Assembly: GCA_963757125.1 (NCBI GenBank)
Contig: CAVWQP010000010.1
Span: forward strand, 1-43,904
Direction: 5' to 3'
Source: CAVVSD01 sp963757125
GTDB taxonomy: Bacteria > Actinomycetota > Thermoleophilia > Solirubrobacterales > Solirubrobacteraceae
Length of the DNA: 43,904 nucleotides
Shown here: positions 1 through 8,331 of the stretch, piece by piece
Numbering within the stretch: the first letter of the stretch is position 1
Layout: each line of letters opens with the position of its first letter
Notes under the pieces: generated by a model
Database searches by the model: none
What the model was told of the DNA's origin: nothing
Seen by the model: the letters and a program-made list of their open reading frames with translations, nothing else
Translations under genes and position numbers: made by a program

Positions 1-10
1 GGGATGGGCG

Positions 11-572
11 ATGCACGGCGCGCGCCCGGCCCTCGCGCTCCTGGCGGCGCCGCTGCTCGCGCTCGCCTGGGCGAGCCAGGACTCGCGGGCAGGCCAGGCG
101 GCGACCATCGTCCTCATCGCCGGGTCGGCGGTGACGGTCGGGCGCCTGCTGGCGGGGGCGGCGCCGCTCTCGCTCCTGAAGGCCGGGGTCTACGCGATGG
201 CGGCGGTCGACGCGTACCTGGTGTTCACGAACCGGCTGCAGCCGGCGAACACCGTGCTCGTCACGGCGGCGCCCGCGCCGGGCCTGCCGCAGCTGCAGTC
301 CTCGTCGTTCGGGTTCGCGGGACTCGGCTACGGCGACTACTTCGTCGCCGGGCTCGTCGGCGGCATCCTCGCCGCGCAGCGCGGGCCGCAGGTGTGGGCC
401 GGCGCTCGCGGTCTTCGTCGCGTCGCTGGCGTGGGACCAGCTGTTCCTCGTCTACGACGTGCTGCCGGCGACGATCCCGCCCGCGGTCGTGCTGCTGTGC
501 TGGGAGCTGCGGACCGTCTGGCTGCGCCGGTCGCCCCCGGCCCCCGTGGTCGTGCGCAACGCGCCGCGATGA
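11..572 (+). pseudogene. Multi-pass membrane protein with GxGD motif, frameshifted
   Basis: A hydrophobic protein of about 186 residues once one frameshift near 390-400 is allowed. The first frame starts at the ATG at 11 and runs through LVGGILAAQRG. The rest of the same protein (PALAVFVASLAWDQLFLVYDV through VVRNAPR, stop at 570-572) continues one frame over, which fits a one-base insertion. About five or six membrane segments are visible. An Asp sits inside one helix (AAVDAYLVF), and about 45 residues later comes GLGYGDYFVAGLVGG. That layout recalls presenilin/signal-peptide-peptidase (family A22) GxGD aspartyl proteases, with a later PPAVV where PAL would be expected. The protease reading is an inference; membrane protein is secure. 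No 5' context is available because the gene begins at the window edge. Confidence 0.6.
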
Positions 573-615
573 CGCGGCGCCGCGCCCGGTGTGCGGTCCT
601 TGCTCAGCTATTCCC

Positions 616-1989
616 CTACTCGATCGGTAGAGAACGTCGGTAGCCCGCACCGCCGTGGCGGTCGGGCAGGCGATCGCCCGCCCCGAACAGACGGTCGCGC
701 AGCGAGGAGTCCTCGTACTCGGTGCGGTGCACGCCGCGCGCCTGCAGCTCGGGGACGAGCAGGTCGACGACCTGCTCGAAGGTCTCCGGCACCACGGCGG
801 CCGCGAGGTTGAAGCCGTCGATCCCGGTCCGGTCGACCCACTCCACCAGCTCGTCGGCGACCGTCTGCGCCGAGCCGACGTGGACCGGCCCGTCGCCGCC
901 GATCAGCCCGAACTCGGCGAGGTCGCGCGCGGTCCAGCGCCGCGACGGGTCGGCCGAGCTGAAGGCCTTGACCGTCGGTCTGGATCCCTCCGACGGCTGG
1001 TCCTCCAGCGCCTCGGTCGTCGGCCAGCGTCGCGAGGTCGATGCCCATCCAGCCGCTGATCAGCGTCAGCGCGCCCTCGGGCGACATGTAGGACAAGTAC
1101 TCGTCCAGCAGCGCCCTGGGCGTTCGCGTCGCTGTCGGCGACGATCACCGTGTGCTGGTTGAGGATCGTGACGCGGCGCGGGTCCCGGCCCGCCTCTTCG
1201 ACCGCTGAGCGCAGCCCGTCGACGTGCCCGGCCAGGACCGCCTGCGACGGCGCGGCGGTGAAGATCGACTCCGCGTGGCGCGCCGCGAAGCGCCGCCCGC
1301 GCGGCGACGCGCCGGCCTGGTAGATCACCGGCGTGCGCTGCGGCGAGGGCTCGGCGAGGTGGATGCCGGGGACGCGGAAGAACTCGCCCTCGTGCGCGAT
1401 CGCGTGGACGCGCGCGGGGTCGGCGTAGACGCCGGCTTCGACGTCATCAACTACGGCGCCGTTCTCCCACGACGCCTCCCAGAGCTTGGAGCAGACCTCC
1501 AGGTACTCGTCGGCGATGTCGTAGCGGCGGTCGTGCGCGACTGGCCGTCACGCCGAGGTTGGCGCGCCGGAGTTCAGGTAGGACGTGACGACGTTCCAGC
1601 CCGCGCGCCCGCGCGTGAGGTGGTCGAGCGTCGACATCCGCCGCGCGAACGGGTACGGGTGCTCGAAGCACGGTCGCGGTGATCCCGAAGCCGAGGTGGT
1701 CGGTGACCGCGGCCATCGCCGGGACGAGCTGGAGCGGGTCGTTGACCGGGACCTGCGCGCCGTTGCGCAGCGCGGGGTCGCGCGAGCCCTCGTAGACGTC
1801 GTAGACGCCGAGCACGTCGGCGATGAAGACCGCGTCGACAGCCCGCGCTCCAGCGTCCGGGCCAGCTGAGTCCAGTAGTGATGTCCTTGTAGCGGCGGAC
1901 TGGTCGCGCGGGTGGCGCCACGAGCCGGGCGACAGGTGCCCGACCGTGTTCATCGTGAACGCGTTGAGGCGGATCAGGCACGGCGTCAC
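616..1989 (-). pseudogene. NtaA/SnaA/DszA-family FMN monooxygenase, multiply frameshifted
   Basis: Large-subunit flavin monooxygenase of the nitrilotriacetate monooxygenase component A family, which oxidises substrate with FMNH2 supplied by a separate reductase. Recognisable blocks lie in order but in alternating frames: LNAFTMNTVGHLSPGSWRHP near 1980, YKDIT, YWTQLARTLERGL, FDAVFIADVLGVYDVYEGS, EHPYPFARRMSTLDHLTRGR, VIYQAGASPRGRRFAARHAE near 1320, YMSPEGALTLISGWMGIDLA near 1080, and EWVDRTGIDGFNLAAAVVP near 840. The last block runs to the stop at 616-618. I count at least seven frame changes, mostly single-base deletions in short C or G runs. The total length (about 460 codons) matches the family. 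The start is a GTG at 1989 overlapping the TGA of the upstream sfnG-like gene, so the two form an operon. Either the gene is degenerating or the consensus is poor here; intact motifs favour the second. Confidence 0.75.
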
Positions 1990-3105
1990 AGCGCCGCAGT
2001 CTGCCCGACCAGATCCTCCTGCGCCTCGAGCTCGCGGACGATCGGGATGACGTCGCGACCGAAGCGCTCGACCTCCTCGTGGTAGTGCAGGAAGCCGGCG
2101 AGGATGAGGTCGACGCCGATGCGGCGGTACGCGACGATGCGCTCTGCGACCTGCTCCGGCGTCCCGATGAGCTGCGTGCGGAAGCCGTCGTTGTACTGGA
2201 CGAGGTCCTCGAAGCTCGAGTCCGCCCACATGCCCTTGCGGTCTCCCGTCGACTGCCCGGCCTGCTGGACGGCCGAGCCGAACCCCTCGACCGCCTGGAC
2301 GTGCGCCTTGTCGACGATCTCGCGCAGCGTGTCGCGCACCTGGCCTCGGTGTCGCGCACGATGACGAAGCCGTTGAGGCCGAACCGCGGGCCGTCCGTGC
2401 GCCCGACGCTCGCGGCGTGCTCGCGGAGGTCGGCGAGCTGCTCGCGGACGCCGTTGAAGTCCTTCCCGTTGGAGAAGTACCAGTCCGAGAGCGTGCCGCC
2501 GTTGCGCCGCGCGGCGCTCGAGTTGCCGCCCTGGAAAACTCGGGGTGGGGACGCCCCTCCCATGAGAGCGGCTTCGGCTTCAGGGAGAAGTCGCGGATCC
2601 GGTAGAAGTCGCCCGCGAGGTTTGCCTCGTCGTCGGTCCAGATGCGCTTGAGCGCCGTGATGAACTCCGCGGTGCGCCGGTAGCGCTCGTCGTGCTCGAG
2701 CCACGGCTCGCCGAGCTGGCGGAACTCGTCCTGGAACCAGCCGGACACGACGTTCACGGCGACGCGCCCGCCGGAGAGGTGGTCGGCGGTCGCGACCCAC
2801 TTGGCCAGCACGCCCGGGTGCCAGAGCCCGGGGTGGACGGCAGCGATGACCTTGAGCCGCTCGGTCGCGAGCAGCAGCGCGAGGCTGAAGCTCGTGGACT
2901 CGTGCTGGTACTCGGCGCCGTAGCTGGCGGTGTAGCGGACCTGGCTGAGCGCGTACTCGAACCCGGCGTCCTCGGCGATCCGCGCGAGGTCGCGGTTGTA
3001 CTCGTAACCCCAGTCGGTGCGCTGCTCGATCGTGCTCGTGACGAGGCCGCCGCTGACGTTGGGGACCCAGTAGGCGAACTTGGTCTGCTCCGGTGCGTCG
3101 GTCAT
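1986..3105 (-). pseudogene. sfnG: FMNH2-dependent dimethylsulfone monooxygenase, two frameshifts
   Basis: Luciferase-fold monooxygenase closely resembling SfnG, which oxidises dimethylsulfone toward methanesulfinate so that sulfur can be scavenged when sulfate is short. The N-terminal segment (start 3105) contains KFAYWVPNVSGGLVTSTIEQ and WHPGVLAKWVATADHLSGGR, both typical of the family. A one-base deletion near 2540 (GAGTTTTCC, where a GA[GA]NTTTTC-like reading gives E-V/I-F-Q) moves to the frame with FQGGNSSAARRN. A second deletion near 2342 moves to the frame with VRDTLREIVDKAHVQAVEGF, which ends at the stop at 1986. Restored length is about 373 residues, normal for SfnG. It is followed with GTGA overlap by an NtaA-like monooxygenase, a common pairing in sulfonate and sulfone utilisation. 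No reductase gene is in view. Confidence 0.82.
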
Positions 3106-3120
3106 CGGCGCTCCTCGGTT

Positions 3121-3149
3121 GCAATATCGGATATTCCGATCAGCAATAT
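3121..3149. promoter_or_regulatory. Candidate operator upstream of sfnG-like operon
   Basis: An A+T-rich patch in the 88-base divergent gap holds the inverted repeat ATCGGA-TAT-TCCGAT (3126-3140), flanked by two direct copies of GCAATAT (3121-3127 and 3143-3149). It lies 16-36 bases upstream of the monooxygenase start codon. Symmetry and position suggest a repressor or activator site; the regulator is unknown. Confidence 0.45.
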
Positions 3150-3193
3150 GGCAGAGGGGGCAGCCGTGGGCGCGCCGTTTACGATGCTGGGAG

Positions 3194-3409
3194 ATGAGCG
3201 ATCTCTCGCCGCGTTCCGCAAACCGCCCCTCGCGCCAGGCGCGCCAGCAGCGGGCCTACCGCCTCGCCACCACCGGTGGCGCCGCAGGTGTCGTCTTCGT
3301 CGTCGGGGTCGTCCTCGCGATCGTCGGCATCGTGGGCGCCTGGCTGCCGATCCTCGCGCTGCTCGTCGCGATCGCGTGCGGGTTCATGTTCCGCCGCACC
3401 GTCTCCTAG
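3194..3409 (+). CDS. Small two-helix membrane protein
   Basis: A 71-residue protein. The N-terminal ~25 residues are polar and basic (SRQARQQRAYRL), followed by two adjacent membrane segments (GVVFVVGVVLAIVGIVGAW and LPILALLVAIACGFMF) and an RRTVS tail. The ATG at 3194 is preceded by GGGAG at a suitable distance. It is transcribed divergently from the sfnG-like operon and ends just before a strong hairpin. Small proteins of this layout are common in actinobacteria; function is unknown. Confidence 0.65.
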   Translation: MSDLSPRSANRPSRQARQQRAYRLATTGGAAGVVFVVGVVLAIVGIVGAWLPILALLVAIACGFMFRRTVS

Positions 3410-3416
3410 AACGAAT

Positions 3417-3441
3417 AGAGCCCCGTCGGTGACGGGGCTCT
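3417..3441. terminator. Strong 11-bp hairpin terminator between convergent genes
   Basis: Perfect 11-bp stem AGAGCCCCGTC / GACGGGGCTCT with a 3-base loop (GGT). It sits between the stop of the small membrane protein (3409, plus strand) and the stop of the 47-residue peptide gene (3469, minus strand), so it can serve both directions. No long T-tract follows on either side. Confidence 0.75.
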
Positions 3442-3468
3442 CAGGGGGTCCTGCTGCTGCTGTGGGGG

Positions 3469-3612
3469 CTAGCTGTCCTGGCTCACGCGCAGCGGGTACA
3501 TCCGGCAGAGGAGCTCGGTGAGCATCTCGTCCTTGAGCTCCACGGTGGAGGTCTCGATGTCCTTGCGGGCTGCGGCGACCGACTTGCGGTCGGGTGTGGT
3601 GCGTGCATCCAT
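3469..3612 (-). CDS. 47-residue orphan peptide, copy 1
   Basis: ATG at 3612, stop TAG at 3469-3471, 47 residues. It aligns without gaps to the peptide at 17169-17312 with 28 of 47 identical residues. Shared features are an N-terminal RT.PDR.SV block, a charged central TST.E.KDE..LT.LL block and the C-terminal YP.R.SQD followed by Ser here and Asn in the other copy. There is no signal peptide or membrane segment; the centre looks like a short amphipathic helix. Both copies share the bases before the ATG (AGAG/GAGA, then CGTC). It lies 97 bases downstream of metH on the same strand and ends before a strong terminator. A RiPP-type precursor is conceivable given leader-like charge and an invariant short tail, but no modifying enzyme is adjacent. 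Function unknown. Confidence 0.72.
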   Translation of the reverse strand: MDARTTPDRKSVAAARKDIETSTVELKDEMLTELLCRMYPLRVSQDS

Positions 3613-3709
3613 GACGCTTGGCTCTTTCGGGTGGTCGGCTGGGGAAGGGGGAGGCGCTGCCTGTTCCGTTGGTCGGCCGCCGCCCCCGGTCCCTTGAGCC
3701 CCTGCTCGG

Positions 3710-6700
3710 TCATGCGTCCACGGTCACGGCGCGCTCGGGGTCGCGCGCGGTGCCCGCGATGAGCTCGTCCGGCGCCACGGCCCCGTCCTTGGGCAGGAAG
3801 CCGGACTTCATCCCGAAGTAGACCGCCTGCGGATGGTGGGCGATGACGGCCAGCGTGGACTGCTCGGGCTCGACCGCGAACCCGCCGCTCAGCCGTAGCC
3901 CGATCGCGGGGGCGTCGAGCAGCCGGAAGACCTTCTCGTGCTCGGACTGCTCCGGGCATGCGGGATAGCCCCAGGAGTAGCGACGGCCCTGGTCGCGCGG
4001 GATGCCCAGCGCCTCGCGGACGGCCGCGTGCAGCCACTCGGCCATCCCCTCCGCGGTCTGCACGCCGATGCCGTGCGTGAACAGCTGCTCGGCGAACTCG
4101 CCCTCGCGCTCCAGCTCGGCCATGAGCTCGGTCACCTGGTCGCCGGCGGTCACGGCCTGCAATGCGACGACGTCGAGCTCGTTCGACGCCCGGGGCCGGA
4201 AGAAGTCCGCGAGGCAGATCCGGTCGTGGCCCGGCTGGCGCGGGAACACGAGCCGCTCGAGCTCCGTCTCGCGGTCGCCGGGGTCCAGGACGACGATCTC
4301 GTTGCCCTCGCTGAAGCAGGGGAAGTACCCGAGCACGCCGCGCGGGTGCAGGTAGTCCTGCTCGCGCCACATCCGCTCCAGCCGCGGGAGGAAGTCGTCC
4401 TCCAGCAGCCGGCGCCAGGCCTCGCCCTTCACGCCCTTGCCGCCCCAGTGGAGCTTGAACAGGACGTGGGTGTCGAGGTGGTGGAAGACGTCGTCGAGCT
4501 CGACGTCGACCTCGCGCCGGCCCCACCACGGCGGCGCCGGGATCGGCACGTCGGTGCGCGCGGCGCTGCGCACGGTGTCGTCGTCCGTGCGCCCGCGGTC
4601 GGGCTCGGGGCCCCGGTCGCGCAGCTTGCGGGCCGCCTCGCGCACGCGCGACACCAGCGCGTCGCGGCGGTCGGGCTCGACGAGCTCGTCCATCGTGTGC
4701 AGCCCGTCGAAGGCGTCCTTGCAGTAGAAGACGCCCGGCTCGTAGACATCCTCGGACTCGCGTCCGCCGGGGTACAGCGCGCGCAGGCCGAAGTCGCGGT
4801 TGATCGCCGCGCCGCCGATGAGCACCGGGGTGCCCATCCCCTGCTCGTGCAGCTCGGAGATGCACAGCGGCATCTGCCGCGAGGTGGACACGAGCAGCGC
4901 CGAGAGCCCGATCGCGGTGGCGTCGTGCTCGCGGGCGGCGTCGAGGATCGTCCCGATCGGGACCTGCTTGCCGAGGTCGACCACCGAGTAGCCGTTGTTC
5001 GTGAGGATCGTGTTCACGAGCGACTTGCCGATGTCGTGCACGTCGCCGAAGACGGTCGCGAGCACGACCGTGCCCTTCGTGTGGCCCTCGAGGCGGTCGA
5101 GGTACAGCTCGAGGCGGGCGACCGCGCGCTTCATGACCTCCGCGCTCTGCAGGACGAAGGGGAGGATGAGCTCGCCGGCGCCGAAGCGGTCGCCGACCTC
5201 CTTCATCGCCGGCAGCAGCACGTCGTTGAGGACGGGCACCGCGCCCAGCTCCTCGACGCCGCGGTCGATCCAGTCCTCGACGCCCTCCTTGCGGCGCCGC
5301 AGGATGTGGAAGTGCAGCGCCTCGGCGGGGGTCATCCCGGCGGTCGGATCCGCGACGGCCTCGCCCTCCTCGGGGCCGCTCGCCTCGACATGGGCGATGA
5401 AGCGCTCGAGCGCGTCCTCGCGGCGGTTCAGCACGAGGTCGTCGGCGAGCTCGCGCTCGCGGTCGCCGATCTCCGCGTACGGGGTGATGTGGTTCGGGTT
5501 GACCATCGCCAGGTCGAGCCCGGCCTCGACGCAGTGGTGCAGGAAGACGCTGTTGACGATCGCCCTGGCGGGCGGCGAGACGCCGAAGCTCACGTTGGAC
5601 ACGCCGAGCGACGTCAGGCAGCCCGGCAGCGCCGCCTTGACCTGCCGGATGCCCTCGATCGTCTCGACGGCGCTCGGGCGCCACTCGGCGTCGCCGGTCG
5701 TGAGCGTGAACGTCAGCAGGTCGAAGATCAGCAGCTCGCGCGCCAGCCCGTGCGCCTCGCACAGCTCCGCGATGCGCTCGGCGATCTCGCGCTTGCGCTC
5801 CGCGGTCCGCGCCATCCCCTGCTCGTCGATCGTGAGGGCGATGAGCGCAGCCCCGTGCTCGACGGCCATCGGTGCGACGACGTCGAGCTTCGCCGGGCCC
5901 GCCTCGAGGTTCACGGAGTTGACGACCGCCCGCCCCGGGTTCTGCTCCAGGGCCGCGCGGATGACGTCCGGCTCGGTGGAGTCGATCTGCAGCGGCGCGC
6001 GCGAGCTGAGCGCGATCCGCTTCACCGTCTCGCGCATGGCGTCGGCCTCGTCGTCGCGCTCGACGAGCGCGACGCAGAGGTCGAGCACGTGCGCGCCGCC
6101 CTCGACCTGGTCCTCGGCGACCTGCACGAGCGCGTCGTAGTCCCCCGCCAGCAGGAGCTCCTTGGCGCGTCGCGAGCCCTGGCTGTTGACGCGCTCGCCG
6201 ACGAGCGTCGGCCGCGGGTCCTGCACCAGGGCCGTCGCCGCGATCATGCCGCTCAGCCGCGCCGGACGGGGAGCGGGGCGCGTCGGCGGCACGACGCCGG
6301 CGACGCGCTCGGCGAGCACGGCGATGTGCTCCGGGGTGGTGCCGCAGCAGCCGCCGACGATGCCGACGCCGAAGCGCTCGACGAACTCGCCCAGCGTCTG
6401 CGCGAGCTCCGCGGGGGACTCCGGGAAGACGGTCTCGCCGTCGGGGCCCTGGATCGGAAGCCCGGCGTTCGGGATGCAGTGGACGGGCATCGGCGCGTGC
6501 TCGCCGAGGAAGCGGATCGCGTCGCGCATGTCGCCAGGGCCGGTCGAGCAGTTCAGGCCGATGACGTCGACGCGCAGCGCCTCGAGCGTCGTGAGCGCGG
6601 CGTCGACGTCGGTGCCGAGCAGCATCGTCCCGCTCGCGGGCAGCAGCGAGACCGAGACCTGGATCGGCACCGTGCGTCCCGCTGCCGCCATCGCCCGTCG

Positions 6701-7219
6701 GGCGCCGAAGATCGCGGCCTTCGCCTCGAGGATGTCCTGCACCGTCTCGATGATCAGCAGGTCGACGCCGCCGTCGAGCAGCGCGCCCGCCTGCTCGGCG
6801 AAGACGTCGGTCAGCGCGGCGGGCGTGATCGCGCCGAGCGTGGGGTCGTCGGAGGCGGGCAGCAGGCCGGTCGGGCCCATGCAGCCCGCGACGAAGCGAT
6901 CCTCGCCGGCGGCGTCGCGGGCGAGGCGCGCGGCGGCGACGTTGATCTCTCGGGTGTGGTCGTCGAGGCCCCACTCGGCGAGCTTGAGGCGGCTGGCCTG
7001 GAACGAGTTGGTCTCGAGGACCTCGGCGCCCGCGGCGATCATCGCCGCGTGGACGTCACGGATGACGTCCGGGCGTCGGAGGTTGAGCACCTCGTGCGCG
7101 CGGCCGGGCAGGGCGTAGTCGTCCTCGAGGGAGAGATCGAACGACTCGAGCGTGGCGCCCATGCCGCCGTCGAAGACCACGACGCGCTCGCGGGTGGCCT
7201 GGAGGAAGTCGCGGGTCAT
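3710..7219 (-). CDS. metH: Cobalamin-dependent methionine synthase
   Basis: Transfers a methyl group from 5-methyltetrahydrofolate via methylcobalamin to homocysteine, the last step of methionine synthesis. The 1169-residue protein has all four modules. The homocysteine-binding barrel spans about 1-310, with zinc Cys224 in GLNCSTGP and Cys291/Cys292 in GGCCGTT. The pterin-binding barrel spans about 330-600. The cobalamin module spans about 620-850, with cap helices and the base-off motif DVHDIG at 726-731 (axial His728). A C-terminal activation domain carries RYSWGYPACPEQSEHEKVF and GMKSGFLP. Start is the ATG at 7219; the next upstream sequence is non-coding and holds two TGACA/TGTCA inverted repeats. 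The frame is uninterrupted over 3.5 kb, in contrast to the damaged genes to its left. Confidence 0.97.
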   Translation of the reverse strand: MTRDFLQATRERVVVFDGGMGATLESFDLSLEDDYALPGRAHEVLNLRRPDVIRDVHAAMIAAGAEVLETNSFQASRLKLAEWGLDDHTREINVAAARLARDAAGEDRFVAGCMGPTGLLPASDDPTLGAITPAALTDVFAEQAGALLDGGVDLLIIETVQDILEAKAAIFGARRAMAAAGRTVPIQVSVSLLPASGTMLLGTDVDAALTTLEALRVDVIGLNCSTGPGDMRDAIRFLGEHAPMPVHCIPNAGLPIQGPDGETVFPESPAELAQTLGEFVERFGVGIVGGCCGTTPEHIAVLAERVAGVVPPTRPAPRPARLSGMIAATALVQDPRPTLVGERVNSQGSRRAKELLLAGDYDALVQVAEDQVEGGAHVLDLCVALVERDDEADAMRETVKRIALSSRAPLQIDSTEPDVIRAALEQNPGRAVVNSVNLEAGPAKLDVVAPMAVEHGAALIALTIDEQGMARTAERKREIAERIAELCEAHGLARELLIFDLLTFTLTTGDAEWRPSAVETIEGIRQVKAALPGCLTSLGVSNVSFGVSPPARAIVNSVFLHHCVEAGLDLAMVNPNHITPYAEIGDRERELADDLVLNRREDALERFIAHVEASGPEEGEAVADPTAGMTPAEALHFHILRRRKEGVEDWIDRGVEELGAVPVLNDVLLPAMKEVGDRFGAGELILPFVLQSAEVMKRAVARLELYLDRLEGHTKGTVVLATVFGDVHDIGKSLVNTILTNNGYSVVDLGKQVPIGTILDAAREHDATAIGLSALLVSTSRQMPLCISELHEQGMGTPVLIGGAAINRDFGLRALYPGGRESEDVYEPGVFYCKDAFDGLHTMDELVEPDRRDALVSRVREAARKLRDRGPEPDRGRTDDDTVRSAARTDVPIPAPPWWGRREVDVELDDVFHHLDTHVLFKLHWGGKGVKGEAWRRLLEDDFLPRLERMWREQDYLHPRGVLGYFPCFSEGNEIVVLDPGDRETELERLVFPRQPGHDRICLADFFRPRASNELDVVALQAVTAGDQVTELMAELEREGEFAEQLFTHGIGVQTAEGMAEWLHAAVREALGIPRDQGRRYSWGYPACPEQSEHEKVFRLLDAPAIGLRLSGGFAVEPEQSTLAVIAHHPQAVYFGMKSGFLPKDGAVAPDELIAGTARDPERAVTVDA

Positions 7220-7238
7220 GGCGGCGGAAGGTGAAGGG

Positions 7239-7283
7239 TTGACACGGAGATGTCAATGTTCAGCGTCCTGACACGATGTCAGG
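7239..7283. promoter_or_regulatory. Twin TGACA/TGTCA inverted repeats upstream of metH
   Basis: Two related dyads lie 20-64 bases upstream of the metH start: TTGACA-(6)-TGTCAA at 7239-7256 and CCTGACA-CGA-TGTCAGG at 7267-7283. A further TGACA half-site is at 7294-7298. The dyad centres are about 27.5 bases apart. Repeated symmetry at a promoter position suggests cooperative binding of a dimeric regulator controlling metH. Which protein binds is not indicated by the window. Confidence 0.5.
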
Positions 7284-7319
7284 CTCCCATCCATGACACG
7301 CGCGCGGCAAGGTTGTCGT

Positions 7320-7456
7320 CGACTCGTCGCATGGGGCGACGAGGACGCGATCTCCGCACGTGTGCCGGAGCACCTGGACGCCGCGGCGCCGACCACGTCT
7401 GCCTGCAGGTCCGTGAGCAGTGGCGCCGGCTCGCAGGCGCATTGATCGGCACCTAG
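7320..7456 (+). pseudogene. Remnant of LLM-class oxidoreductase C-terminus
   Basis: This stretch encodes a decayed copy of the last ~45 residues of the intact gene that follows it. The first part reads RLVAWGDEDAISARVPEHLDA against RLVDALIAWGDEETIAARIQEHLDA in the intact protein. After a one-base shift the second part reads GADHVCLQV-REQWRRLAGALIG and a stop, against GADHVCVQF...EQWRRMAEVLL. Ten codons (FIHDIDGLPT) and four codons (DALI) are missing. It ends 11 bases before the ATG of the intact gene. The parsimonious history is a tandem duplication followed by loss of most of the upstream copy. Confidence 0.75.
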
Positions 7457-7467
7457 ACTCGCGCGTC

Positions 7468-8331
7468 ATGGAGCTAGGACGGGTCGGGGTCTGGACACGC
7501 GAGCTTCGCGCCGGGGACGAGAGTGTCCGCCGCGACGCCGCAGCGCAGCTCGAGGAGCTCGGATACGGGACGCTCTGGTTCCCGGGCGGCCACGGCGACG
7601 ATTCGATGGACTGCGCGCGCATCGTGCTGGACGCGACGAGTCGCGTCACGGTCGCGACCGGCATCACGAACATCTGGACCGAGCCGGCGGACGGCGTCGC
7701 CGCCAAGCACGCCGAGCTCGCGGCGCGCTACGACCATCGCTTCCTGCTCGGCGTCGGCATCAGCCACAGGGCGCCGATGGACCGCATCAAGGAAGGCATG
7801 TACGACAAGCCGTACTCGGCGATGGTCGCCTACCTCGACGAGCTCGACGCGGCTCCCGAGCCGCCGCCGGCCGACGAGCGGGTCATCGCGGCCCTGGGCC
7901 CGCGGATGCTGCGGCTGTCAGCGGAGCGCGCGGACGGCACCCACCCCTACCTGTCGATCCCCGACCACACGCGCGATGCGCGGGAGGCCGTCGGGCCGGG
8001 CAAGCACGTCGCACCCGAGCAGGGGATCGTCCTGGAGACCGACCCGGTGCGGGCGCGCGAGCTCGCGCGGGAGTTCGTCGAGCGCTACCTGACGCTCCCG
8101 AACTACTACCGCCAGTGGCTGCGCTACGGGTTCACCGAGGACGACCTGCGCGACGGCGGCAGCGACCGCCTCGTCGACGCGCTCATCGCGTGGGGCGACG
8201 AGGAGACGATCGCCGCGCGCATCCAGGAGCACCTCGACGCCGGGGCAGATCACGTCTGCGTGCAGTTCATCCACGACATCGACGGCCTGCCGACCGAGCA
8301 GTGGCGGCGGATGGCGGAGGTGCTCCTCTGA
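7468..8331 (+). CDS. LLM-class F420-dependent oxidoreductase
   Basis: A 287-residue luciferase-like-fold protein of the kind (TIGR03620-like) that uses coenzyme F420 or flavin in actinobacteria. Family marks are GRVGVWTRELRAG at the N-terminus, the ELGYGTLWFPGGHGDDSMD strand, VTVATGITNIWTEPADGVAA, and the RFLLGVGISHRAPMD loop. The C-terminal AWGDEETIAARIQEHLDAG and GADHVCVQF elements close the barrel. Start is the ATG at 7468; no better upstream start exists because the preceding bases belong to a stop codon and a remnant. The stop overlaps the start of the next gene by one base (TGATG), so it heads an operon with a cysteine hydrolase and perhaps the PPOX gene. Substrate is not predictable. 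Confidence 0.88.
   Translation: MELGRVGVWTRELRAGDESVRRDAAAQLEELGYGTLWFPGGHGDDSMDCARIVLDATSRVTVATGITNIWTEPADGVAAKHAELAARYDHRFLLGVGISHRAPMDRIKEGMYDKPYSAMVAYLDELDAAPEPPPADERVIAALGPRMLRLSAERADGTHPYLSIPDHTRDAREAVGPGKHVAPEQGIVLETDPVRARELAREFVERYLTLPNYYRQWLRYGFTEDDLRDGGSDRLVDALIAWGDEETIAARIQEHLDAGADHVCVQFIHDIDGLPTEQWRRMAEVLL

Noticed and set aside
3483..3713. Open frame continuing past the metH stop (MTEQGLKGPG...)
   Set aside because: It overlaps the 47-residue peptide gene in another frame and has no conserved features; the peptide frame has an independent homologue.
3938..7234. Very long open frame (1098 codons) antisense to metH
   Set aside because: High G+C opens antisense frames; its translation is low-complexity (Val/Arg/Glu/Asp-rich) with no family motif, while the opposite strand encodes an intact MetH.
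7418..7424. CAGTGGC, reverse complement of the B12-box core GCCACTG, upstream of metH
   Set aside because: The bases belong to the Glu-Gln-Trp codons of the LLM remnant and are also present in the intact gene; no other cobalamin riboswitch elements were found.
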